DNA of 9,708 nt, taken from positions 1-9,708 of the forward strand of contig JBOHSA010000093.1 in NCBI GenBank assembly GCA_050732995.1, written 5' to 3'. A model generated the notes under the pieces. That model did not search any database, had not been told where the DNA came from, and saw only the letters and a list, made by a program, of their open reading frames with translations. Positions 1 to 8,125 of the stretch are shown here, in pieces (position 1 is the first letter of the stretch; the number at the start of each line of letters is the position of its first letter). Origin of the DNA: JBOHSA01 sp050732995. GTDB lineage: Bacteria; Gemmatimonadota; Gemmatimonadetes; Gemmatimonadales; GWC2-71-9. The position numbers were made by a program, and so were the translations under genes.

Positions 1-167
1 CCGAACTGTCCGTCCGCGCCTTCGGGCTTGCTGTATGCCACCACGGCGTCAATGCCGAATTCGTGCTTTGGGCCCCCAGCCGCTGCAGCACGCCGCTGGG
101 CGTGGCCGGTCGCCGGCATCGCGCACACCGCGGCCACGAGCACCGCACTGCCGATCAGCTTCCGCAT
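1..167 (-). CDS. Secreted/outer-membrane protein, N-terminal part (truncated by window edge)
   Basis: The reading frame starts at an ATG (complement of 165-167) preceded by a clean AGGAGG Shine-Dalgarno (complement of 175-180) with a 7-nt gap, and runs off the left edge. The N-terminus is a textbook signal peptide: MRKL, a hydrophobic stretch (IGSAVLVAAVCAM), then a likely signal peptidase I site after GHAQ at about residue 24. The mature part begins with a short basic, Ala/Gly-rich stretch, followed by GIDAVVAYSKPEG, which looks like a first strand of an outer-membrane beta-barrel. That family call is inference from about 55 residues. The orphan C-terminal beta-barrel piece at 326-580 lies just upstream on the same strand and may belong to the same paralogue group. 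The gene was too short for a simple ORF scan because it is cut by the window. Confidence 0.6.
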   Translation of the reverse strand, partial: MRKLIGSAVLVAAVCAMPATGHAQRRAAAAGGPKHEFGIDAVVAYSKPEGADGQF

Positions 168-302
168 ACCACTGCCTCCTCGGAATGGGACATGAGGGCG
201 CATGGTTCGGCCACAACGGCTAAAAGCCAAGCCCCGATCTGTCAAGAGGTTGGACGGATAAGACAGCGTGGCCCGCCCGACAGAGCCGGACGGGTCACCC
301 AA

Positions 303-323
303 ACGCACGTGACGTGCGTCACA
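303..323. promoter_or_regulatory. Overlapping palindromes with CRP/FNR-like dyad (9/10 match)
   Basis: ACGCACGT at 303-310 and ACGTGCGT at 312-319 form a perfect inverted repeat around one base. An overlapping one is GTGACG-TG-CGTCAC at 309-322. Read as a CRP-type site, 308-323 is CGTGA-N6-TCACA, one base short of the exact dyad seen upstream of atpA and of the sigma gene. It lies 2 nt beyond the stop of the beta-barrel fragment and about 140 nt upstream of the secreted-protein start at 167, so it could regulate that gene. It could also act as a stem-loop at the end of the atp transcript; no T-tract long enough for a classical terminator follows. Confidence 0.35.
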
Positions 324-325
324 TT

Positions 326-580
326 TCAGCTGGCCTTCTTGCCGCCGAACGACACACCCACGATGATCGGGATGAAAGTCAACGAACTGCCACTCGTGCT
401 GATGTTCATGTAGCGCGCCTCGACGGACAGCGTCGCGGAAGGCATTGGGAAGCGCAGCCCAGCGCCGCCACCGAACCCCACCTTGGATTCGTCGACGGAG
501 CCGAAGTCCACGTTGTAGTAGCCCACGCCACCAATGACATACGGTTTCACCGACCCGGCCGTCTGGAACGGATATATCAA
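326..580 (-). pseudogene. Outer-membrane beta-barrel protein, C-terminal remnant
   Basis: The 84-residue frame reads as alternating beta strands and turns (KPYVIGGVGYYNVDFG, GFGGGAGLRFPM, LSVEARYMNI, FIPIIVGVSFGG), typical of the C-terminal half of small 8-strand outer-membrane barrels. Such proteins usually have about 170-220 residues with a signal peptide. Here no signal peptide or first half exists; the frame runs straight out of the end of atpC. The only start is a TTG (complement of 578-580) that overlaps the atpC stop as TTGA. It is therefore most likely a 5'-truncated remnant left by a deletion or recombination. A coupled small protein translated after atpC is less likely. The neighbouring gene at 1-167 begins with an intact signal peptide and could be a paralogue. 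Confidence 0.55.
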
Positions 581-825
581 GCACTTTCGGCTTTTCCCGC
601 CAGCACCCGCACCACGTCCTTCCGCACTTGCAAGAACCCGCCGGAAACGCGGAACCTGTTGTCGCTACTACCCTTACGTACGACGAGCAGGCCCTCGCCG
701 AGCAAGGTAATGAAGGGGGCGTGGCGGGGGAGGATCCCGACCTGGCCGTCGAACGCCGGCGCCACGACGGCGTCCGCCTCACCGTCGTAGACCGCGCGCT
801 CGGGGGAGATCACGGTGACATGCAT
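577..825 (-). CDS. atpC: F1Fo ATP synthase subunit epsilon, short form
   Basis: This is the epsilon subunit of the F1 central stalk, which with gamma transmits rotation to the Fo ring. The 82 residues match the N-terminal beta-sandwich: HVTVISPERAVYDGEADAVVAPAFDGQVGILPRHAPFITLLGEGLLVVR, then GGFLQVRKDVVRVLAGKAE. The C-terminal two-helix domain (about 45 residues in the usual 130-140 residue form), which inhibits ATP hydrolysis, is absent. Short epsilons of this kind are known in green sulfur bacteria, so it may be natural. However, the frame ends exactly where a foreign-looking beta-barrel tail begins, so truncation by a deletion is also possible. Start ATG lies 3 nt after the atpD stop with only a weak Shine-Dalgarno in the atpD end, which suggests coupling. 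Confidence 0.9.
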   Translation of the reverse strand: MHVTVISPERAVYDGEADAVVAPAFDGQVGILPRHAPFITLLGEGLLVVRKGSSDNRFRVSGGFLQVRKDVVRVLAGKAESA

Positions 826-828
826 GCC

Positions 829-2289
<1,461 letters not shown>

Positions 2290-2297
2290 ATGAGTGC

Positions 2298-3202
2298 CTA
2301 GCCTTTCAGGGCTTCCGCTCCGCCTACGATCTCCGCAATCTCCTGCGTGATCTGCGCCTGCCGCGCCCGGTTGAAGGTGCGCCGCAGGATGTCCAGCATG
2401 TCGCCGGCGTTGTCCGTGGCGTTCTTCATGGCGGTCCGCCGCGCGCCGTGCTCCGCCGCCGCCGTCTCCACCAGCCCGCGAAACACCTGGTTCCGGACGT
2501 AGAGCGGGAGCAGCTCCTCAAGAATGGCCTGGGCGGAGGGTTTGAGGATGTAGAAGGTCGAAGGTGGGAAAGTTGGAACGTTGGAACGGTCCAACCTTCC
2601 AACCTGCCCACGTTCCGGCGGGGTGACCGGGAGGATACGGAGCGTGGTGGGCGGGGTCGAAACGGCGCTCGTGAACCTCGCGAACACGAGCTCGACGGCG
2701 TCCAGCGTCCCGGCTTCGAACCGGGCCAACATGGGCGCCACCAGCTCGGCGGCCTGCGCGGCGGTCGGCTTGTCGCCGATGTCGGTCCGTTGCGTGGCGA
2801 TCGGCCGGCCGGAGAACTTGAAGAAGCCGATGCCCTTTTTGCCCACCAGGTGTAGATCCACCGCGGCGCCCTGCGCCTCGAGCTCCCGAAGGCGCCGGCG
2901 CGCCTCGCGGATCAGGTTGGCATTGAACGCCCCGCACAGGCCGCGGTTCGACGTGATCAGCATCAGTGCCGTGCGCCCGGCGCCGTGCGCCGGCTGGCGG
3001 AGGAGCGGGAACCGTTCGGCGAGATCGGGAGCGTAGAGATCGCCGATGACCTCGGCGAGGGCCGCGGCATAGGGGCGCGCGGCCACGACGCGGTCCAGGG
3101 CGCGCTTGAGCTTCGACGTGGAGACCATCTCCATCGTCTTGGTGATCTTGCGGGTATTCTCGACGGAGCGGATGCGCCGCCGCAGCTCGCGGGCCTTGGC
3201 CA

Positions 3203-3203
<1 letters not shown>
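2298..3203 (-). CDS. atpG: F1Fo ATP synthase subunit gamma, with in-frame palindromic insertion
   Basis: This is the gamma subunit, the rotating shaft inside the alpha3beta3 ring. The N-terminal helix (ARELRRRIRSVENTRKITKTMEMVSTSKLKRA) and the C-terminal helix (TAMKNATDNAGDMLDILRRTFNRARQAQITQEIAEIVGGAEAL) are both highly conserved, and SNRGLCGAFN at about 85-94 marks the Rossmann-like domain. The start is the ATG that overlaps the atpA stop by one base (TGATG), which indicates translational coupling. At 301 residues it is somewhat longer than the E. coli protein (287). The excess falls in the variable linker before the YILKPS segment, where residues about 199-214 (GQVGRLDRSNVPTF and flanks) are encoded by a near-perfect hairpin of GTTGGAA-type repeats (2564-2611). 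Function is probably retained because both helices and the linker frame are intact. Confidence 0.97.
2564..2611. repeat. Palindromic iterated-unit element inside atpG
   Basis: Arms 2564-2585 and 2590-2611 pair at 19 of 22 positions around a 4-nt loop. Each arm carries two tandem GTTGGAA-type units preceded by GTGGG. It lies in the atpG frame and contributes about 16 residues to a linker that varies among gamma subunits. It resembles in construction, not in sequence, the hairpins at 4781-4870, 6487-6576 and 8126-8199. Confidence 0.75.
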
Positions 3204-4744
<1,541 letters not shown>

Positions 4745-4763
4745 AGCAGTGCCGTGAGGAGAT

Positions 4764-4779
4764 TGTGAAAGTTATCACA
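4764..4779. promoter_or_regulatory. CRP/FNR-family-like operator upstream of atpA
   Basis: TGTGA at 4764-4768 and TCACA at 4775-4779 flank six bases, an exact match to the core dyad recognised by CRP-type regulators. It lies 19 nt upstream of the atpA ATG, between that start and the hairpin at 4781-4870. An identical dyad lies 20 nt upstream of the sigma gene. The closeness to the start codon suggests a site near the transcription start, hence repression or roadblock rather than classical activation. The regulator is not in this window; function is inferred. Confidence 0.5.
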
Positions 4780-4780
4780 T

Positions 4781-4870
4781 GAAGCGGGAACGCGGAAGTC
4801 GGAACGCGGAACCACCGAGCTGGCGTCGTGGCGCGACTGTTCCGCGTTCTGCATTCCGCGTTGCGCGTTC
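4781..4870. repeat. Iterated-unit hairpin between the AraC-like gene and atpA
   Basis: Arms 4781-4812 and 4839-4870 pair at 25 of 32 positions around a 26-nt loop. Each arm is made of GGAACGCGGAA-type units (the right arm reads TTCCGCGTTC). The right arm overlaps the last two bases of the regulator stop codon. It could end or attenuate transcription entering atpA from upstream, though no T-tract follows on the minus strand. Confidence 0.7.
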
Positions 4871-5666
4871 AGATCCGTGACCGCGTCCTCCCTCTCAGGA
4901 ACCGAGCCAACACCCCTCGCGGGCCCAGCTCCCGTAATTCCACCGGAGTCGCGCCGGCCACGCGCCGGGCCGCGGCGGCCAGGTGGCCGCTGGACGCATA
5001 GCCCAGGATCTGCACGACCGCCCGCACCGTGTACCCCGGGTTCCCGAGCAGATCGGCGGCGCAGGCCGCGCGGGCGAGGTCGATCACCCGCTTCAAGTTG
5101 GGCGCGCCGCCCGCGGCGAATTCACGCGACAGGTGCTCGCGCGTCACGCCGAGCGTGCGCGCCAGCTGCGCCGTCCGCGTCGGCGGCGACGGGGGGGAGG
5201 AGGGCGCGGCGACCCGCCGCAACACCTCGTCCCACGCGGCGAGCTGGAGCCGGTCGGTCAGCCGCAGCAGCCGGGGCGCGTCCGCCAGGGCTTCCCGGCG
5301 CGCCGCTTGGGCGGTCCGCGCCGCGACCCACTCCCCCGCGACCGCGTTGTCCACCCCTTCGACGAGGAGCCCGGTGAACCCCGCCGTCTGGCACCGGGCG
5401 AGCAACGGGCCGTCGCCGGGCCGGAACGCGGACAACACGTAGATCGGGATCCGGGGAAAGCGGGCCGGGAGCGCGAAGGCCTGATCCGGGCACGCCTTCA
5501 CGTCCAGCACCACCGCGTCCACCAATCGCTGCTGGAGCAGGCGCTCGACCGCCTGCAGCGAGCGGCAGAGGCGCACCCCGCTGCCGCCCGGTGTGGCCGG
5601 ATAGCCCTGCTGGACCGCGCGCCGCGCCTCGCGCCGAGGATGAAACACCGGGACCACGGCGCTCAT
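4869..5666 (-). CDS. Regulator with degenerate receiver-like domain and AraC-type HTH
   Basis: The C-terminal half is an AraC/XylS-type DNA-binding domain with two helix-turn-helix units: residues about 166-185 (AQLARTLGVTREHLSREFAAG) and about 213-238 (TVRAVVQILGYASSGHLAAAARR), ending in GATPVELR. The N-terminal 110 residues look like a receiver fold: VDAVVLDV with D55 where the phospho-acceptor sits, then RIPIYVLSAF. However, the N-terminal acidic pair and the invariant lysine are not evident, so phosphorylation is doubtful. A Pro/Ser linker (SSPPSPPTRT) sits at 156-165. The start overlaps the Nudix stop by 4 nt (ATGA), so the two are translationally coupled. The targets are unknown; proximity to atpA is suggestive only. 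The family call is firm for the HTH and moderate for the receiver. Confidence 0.8.
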   Translation of the reverse strand: MSAVVPVFHPRREARRAVQQGYPATPGGSGVRLCRSLQAVERLLQQRLVDAVVLDVKACPDQAFALPARFPRIPIYVLSAFRPGDGPLLARCQTAGFTGLLVEGVDNAVAGEWVAARTAQAARREALADAPRLLRLTDRLQLAAWDEVLRRVAAPSSPPSPPTRTAQLARTLGVTREHLSREFAAGGAPNLKRVIDLARAACAADLLGNPGYTVRAVVQILGYASSGHLAAAARRVAGATPVELRELGPRGVLARFLRGRTRSRI

Positions 5667-6205
5667 GCCGCCCCCGCCCCCGTCCCCGGTCCGCCGTCGT
5701 CATTCTGTACTTGCGCCAGCGCTCGGATCATTTCGCCCGCGCGGCGCATGACGCCGCGCGCGTTGTCGTAGGAAATCGTGGCGAGGGCCTCCTCAAGCGG
5801 ATGCCAGGCACAGGCACTGATCCCCTCCTCGCGCTGGGGCACCGGCTGCCCCTGACGGGATTCGAAGAGAAAGAAGTGGCAGTACTTATGGATCGTCCGC
5901 CCGCGAAACCGGAAATACCAGTCGATCACCTGGATCGGCCCATGCAGGGTCAGGTCCGCCAGCCCCGTCTCTTCAGCCACCTCGCGCCGGGCGGCCTCGG
6001 CGGGCGGCTCCTGAGGCTTGAGATGTCCTTTGGGAAACCCCCAGTTCGCGTAGGAGTCCTTGATCAGCAGGTAGTGCGTGGCGCCGTCGTCGCCCCCCCG
6101 GCGGAAGACGACCCCGCCGGCGCTCGTTTCGCGCTGGGCCCGACCGCGCCCCTGATCGCCCCCCGCTCGCCCCCCGCCCCCCGCTTTGCCCTGGCGTTGC
6201 GCCAT
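5663..6205 (-). CDS. Nudix hydrolase
   Basis: This is a Nudix-family pyrophosphohydrolase, a metal-dependent enzyme that cleaves nucleoside diphosphates linked to another moiety. The Nudix box GX5EX7REUXEEXGU is perfect at residues 60-82 (GHLKPQE...REVAEETGL). The preceding WGFPKG and the flanking strands (ETSAGGVVFRR, HYLLIKDSYANWGFPKG, IDWYFRFRG, HKYCHFFLFE) resemble the bacterial group that includes Ap4A and MutT-like hydrolases; the substrate cannot be named from sequence. The first about 25 residues are basic and Gly-rich and may be an extension; a later start is possible. It begins 7 nt after the stop of the MlaD-like tail, and its stop overlaps the start of the AraC-type regulator. Length (180) is within family range. 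Confidence 0.92.
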   Translation of the reverse strand: MAQRQGKAGGGGRAGGDQGRGRAQRETSAGGVVFRRGGDDGATHYLLIKDSYANWGFPKGHLKPQEPPAEAARREVAEETGLADLTLHGPIQVIDWYFRFRGRTIHKYCHFFLFESRQGQPVPQREEGISACAWHPLEEALATISYDNARGVMRRAGEMIRALAQVQNDDGGPGTGAGAA

Positions 6206-6212
6206 GCTGGTC

Positions 6213-6476
6213 TCAGAAGACGCTGAAGGTGAAGTATTTCCGCGGGTTCGCCTGGATGTCGGAGAGCAGCTGGCGCAGCTGGATCATCGTCAGCTGCGTC
6301 TCGACGTACAGAGCCGAATCGGCCACCAGGAGGCCGATCGTCCCGCTGCGGCTCGCGATGCGCGACATCATACTGTCGGCGGAGACTAGCACCCGGACGA
6401 GGCTCTCCTGGTTCTTGTTGGCCGCCCCGAGCAGGTCGCGGAAGTCCACGGCCTTCCGGCCGACAGTAGCGATCAC
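6213..6476 (-). pseudogene. MCE/MlaD-type protein, C-terminal remnant
   Basis: The frame ends with LRQLLSDIQANPRKYFTFSVF, the characteristic C-terminal ending of MCE-family (MlaD-like) substrate-binding proteins of lipid-transport ABC systems. Before it, a helical segment with SADSMMSRIASRSGTIGLLVADSALY is also typical of their tail region. Those proteins usually exceed 250 residues, with an N-terminal membrane anchor and an MCE beta domain; both are absent here. The frame is open only to 6485, where a TAG (6486-6488) ends it. The best start is a GTG at 6476, with no convincing Shine-Dalgarno. The break coincides with the edge of the hairpin at 6487-6576. It is therefore most likely a 5'-truncated remnant, and a short expressed protein is less likely. 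No mlaE or mlaF neighbour is present. Confidence 0.6.
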
Positions 6477-6486
6477 GCCTAAAAGC

Positions 6487-6576
6487 TAGAGGCTAAGAGA
6501 CGAAGGGGCTAAGAGGCAAAGAACTACACTTAGCCCCTTAGCCCCCTTAGCCTCTTCGTCTCTTAGCCCCTTAGCG
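6487..6576. repeat. Iterated GGGGCTAA hairpin after the sigma gene
   Basis: A perfect 15-bp pair (6491-6505 with 6554-6568) is extended by imperfect pairing of GGGGCTAA-type units over most of the stretch. Exact TTAGCCCC (complement of GGGGCTAA) occurs at 6530-6537, 6538-6545 and 6563-6570, and GGGGCTAA at 6505-6512. It begins 9 nt past the sigma stop and ends at the truncated MlaD-like frame. It may work as a stem-loop that ends or limits the sigma transcript. The same unit reappears at 7998-8021. Confidence 0.8.
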
Positions 6577-6584
6577 TCTCGTTG

Positions 6585-7622
6585 TTACGCTGCGAAGCTG
6601 GCGAGCGCTTTGCCCACGGCGCCGTCCCGGAGACGTTTCAGCGCTCGGTCGCGGAGCTGCCGCACCCGCTCGCGCGTCACACCCAGCATCCCGCCGATCT
6701 CTTCGAGGGTATGCTCCCGACCGCCGTCCAGCCCGAAGTACAGGCGCAGTACCTTGGCGTCCCGCCGCTGGAGCGTATTCAGGGCCTGCTCGATCTCGTC
6801 GGACAGGAAGCGGTCCATGGCCTGGTCTTCGCTGTCGGGCAGGTCTTCGGCGATGAAGCGCTCGATGAGCGACCGATCCCCGTCGGGATCGAGCGGCGCG
6901 TCGAGGCGGACGTCGCCGGTGTTGAGCGCGGCGAGCGACTGGACGACCTCGAGCGAAAGCTTAGTCGCGTCGGCGATCTCTTCGGGCGTCGGCTCGCGGC
7001 GCAGGGACTGCCGCAGGTATTCGGCCGTGCGCACGATGCGTGACAGGTCCGCCGTCCGGTTGAGCGGCACGCGGACCGTGCGCCCCTGGCGGGCGAGCGC
7101 CGCGAGGATCGCCTGCCGGATCCACCACACGGCATACGAGATGAACTTCACGCCCTGGTCCGGATCGAACTTCCGGGCCGCGGTGAGCAGCCCGACGTTC
7201 CCCTCCCCGATCAAGTCGGTGAGGGGCAGGCCGCGGTTCTGGTACTTCTTGGCGACCGAGATCACGAACCGCAGGTTGCGCTTGACGAGCTCCTGCATCG
7301 ACTCCTGGTCACCGGCGCGCACCTTCCGGGCGAGCGCGATCTCCTCCTTCTGCGTGAGCAGCGGCGTCTTGCTCACCTCGTGCAGGTACTGGTCGAGGAT
7401 GTCGCGCTCATGCTCGTGCGAGCCGAGGCCAGCCATCAGGCCACGGCGCCGGCCGCGCTTTTTAGCGGCCTTGGGCTTAGCCGCCGCAGCCGCCCGCGGG
7501 GGGGGGGGGGGGGCGGACGCCGGCTTGGCCACCGGCTTGGCGGCCGCCGACCGTCCCCGGGTCCGGGGGGCCGCGGGGGTAGCGGGCCGTGCGGTTTTCT
7601 TGCGACGCTTGACCTTGGCCAT
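6585..7622 (-). CDS. rpoD: RNA polymerase sigma-70 factor, principal type
   Basis: This is the promoter-recognising sigma subunit of RNA polymerase. Regions are visible in order: 1.2 (about 72-104, RDILDQYLHEVSKTPLLTQ), 2 (NLRFVISVAKKYQNRGLPLTDLIGEGN... at about 116-160, then FISYAVWWIRQAI at 160-172), 3 (PLNRTADLSRIVRTAEYLR) and 4.2 with its HTH (HTLEEIGGMLGVTRERVRQLRDRALKRLR, 304-332). Region 1.1 is missing. Residues 1-62 are instead a Lys/Ala/Pro/Arg-rich, probably disordered tail with PPPPP at 38-42 encoded by a 16-base homopolymer. The start at 7622 has AGGA 9 nt upstream. The internal M63 would give a 283-residue protein of the size typical of FCB-group primary sigmas. It is divergent from the tRNA cluster, with a 36-bp palindrome in its leader. 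The symbol is by family and could instead be a close paralogue. Confidence 0.93.
   Translation of the reverse strand: MAKVKRRKKTARPATPAAPRTRGRSAAAKPVAKPASAPPPPPRAAAAAKPKAAKKRGRRRGLMAGLGSHEHERDILDQYLHEVSKTPLLTQKEEIALARKVRAGDQESMQELVKRNLRFVISVAKKYQNRGLPLTDLIGEGNVGLLTAARKFDPDQGVKFISYAVWWIRQAILAALARQGRTVRVPLNRTADLSRIVRTAEYLRQSLRREPTPEEIADATKLSLEVVQSLAALNTGDVRLDAPLDPDGDRSLIERFIAEDLPDSEDQAMDRFLSDEIEQALNTLQRRDAKVLRLYFGLDGGREHTLEEIGGMLGVTRERVRQLRDRALKRLRDGAVGKALASFAA
7498..7513. repeat. 16-bp G homopolymer in the sigma gene
   Basis: Sixteen consecutive G on the plus strand (C on the coding strand) encode most of the PPPPP at residues 38-42 of the sigma factor. A one-base length change would shift the frame before all conserved regions. 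Such tracts slip readily in replication and are also error-prone in sequencing. Confidence 0.95.
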
Positions 7623-7632
7623 ATGCAGTCCT

Positions 7633-7668
7633 ATTTCGGTCCTGTGATACGCCTCACAGGGCCGAAAT
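7633..7668. promoter_or_regulatory. 36-bp palindrome with CRP/FNR-like core, sigma/tRNA divergent region
   Basis: Arms 7633-7647 and 7654-7668 match at 14 of 15 positions around a 6-nt centre. The core is an exact TGTGA-N6-TCACA (7643-7658), 20 nt upstream of the sigma ATG, nearly the same spacing as the dyad before atpA. Relative to the tRNA promoter start (about 7728) its centre is near -77. It could be an operator for either or both divergent units, or a stem-loop in the sigma leader that stops just short of its Shine-Dalgarno. Confidence 0.6.
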
Positions 7669-7692
7669 GTTCATCGGGCAGCTGGGATTCGC

Positions 7693-7721
7693 TTGACACC
7701 GTCAGAACGTCCCGGTAAGAT
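7693..7721 (+). promoter_or_regulatory. Sigma-70 promoter of the tRNA cluster
   Basis: TTGACA (7693-7698) and TAAGAT (7716-7721) are separated by exactly 17 bp, giving a predicted start near 7728, about 34 nt before tRNA-Ala. A perfect -35 and a 5/6 -10 suit a strongly expressed stable-RNA operon. Confidence 0.8.
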
Positions 7722-7761
7722 GCCGTGTTCCCGCCGGGTGGCGCGGGGCGGCAAATATAAG

Positions 7762-7834
7762 GGGGGCGTAGCTCAGTTGGGAGAGCGCGTGAATGGCATT
7801 CACGAGGTCAGGGGTTCGATCCCCCTCGCCTCCA
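7762..7834 (+). tRNA. tRNA-Ala(GGC)
   Basis: The cloverleaf is complete: acceptor GGGGGCG with CGCCTCC (one G-U), D-arm GCTC/GAGC, anticodon stem CGTGA/TCACG with loop ATGGCAT (anticodon GGC), and T-arm GGGGTTCGATCCCC. The discriminator is A and no CCA is encoded. It is the first gene of the cluster. Confidence 0.95.
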
Positions 7835-7846
7835 CTGCGTAGGATC

Positions 7847-7876
7847 GGGGAGAGACGGGGAGGGACGGGGACGGGG
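7847..7876 (+). repeat. G-rich tandem with G-quadruplex pattern in tRNA spacer
   Basis: Five G-runs (7847-7850, 7857-7860, 7862-7864, 7867-7870, 7873-7876) with loops of 6, 1, 2 and 2 nt arise from GACGGGGA-type units. They lie on the transcribed strand between tRNA-Ala and tRNA-Gly. The rest of this spacer (to 7918) shows no other feature. Confidence 0.6.
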
Positions 7877-7918
7877 CGGTAGATGTCGAGCCACTGAGCG
7901 GTTACATTTTCAGCGCGC

Positions 7919-7991
7919 GCGGGAATAGCTCAGTTGGTAGAGCACAACCTTGCCAAGGTTGGGGTCGCGGGTTCGAGTCCCGTTTCCCGCT
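7919..7991 (+). tRNA. tRNA-Gly(GCC)
   Basis: Acceptor GCGGGAA pairs with TTCCCGC, and anticodon stem CAACC/GGTTG encloses loop TTGCCAA (anticodon GCC). The discriminator is T, as usual for glycine. The T-arm GCGGGTTCGAGTCCCGT is complete. No CCA is encoded. Confidence 0.95.
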
Positions 7992-7997
7992 CTCGCA

Positions 7998-8021
7998 GGG
8001 GCTAAGGGGCTAAGGGGCTAA
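7998..8021. repeat. Three perfect tandem GGGGCTAA units in tRNA spacer
   Basis: GGGGCTAA occurs three times in a row (7998-8005, 8006-8013, 8014-8021), followed by a decayed copy. It is the same unit that builds the hairpin at 6487-6576, but here only one arm is present, between tRNA-Gly and tRNA-fMet. Confidence 0.85.
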
Positions 8022-8040
8022 GAGGCTTAAGGACAACCGA

Positions 8041-8114
8041 CGCGGGGTGGAGCAGTCTGGTAGCTCGCCGGGCTCATAACCCGGAGGTCGTGGGTTCAAA
8101 TCCCACCCCCGCTA
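8041..8114 (+). tRNA. Initiator tRNA-fMet(CAU)
   Basis: It closely resembles the E. coli initiator. Hallmarks are the three G-C pairs in the anticodon stem (CCGGG/CCCGG around CTCATAA) and an unpaired first acceptor position. Here that position is C1-T72, not the usual C1-A72. Discriminator A73 is present and no CCA is encoded. Confidence 0.95.
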
Positions 8115-8125
8115 CTGGCAGGGCG

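Noticed and set aside
217..245. Possible minus-strand promoter with exact TTGACA (complement of 240-245) upstream of the secreted-protein gene
   Set aside because: No acceptable -10 hexamer lies at 16-18 bp (best candidates TTAGCC or TAGCCG), so the promoter is not supported.
6610..7647. Plus-strand frame of 345 codons opposite the sigma gene
   Set aside because: It is a Ser/Arg-rich mirror of the sigma frame without motifs.
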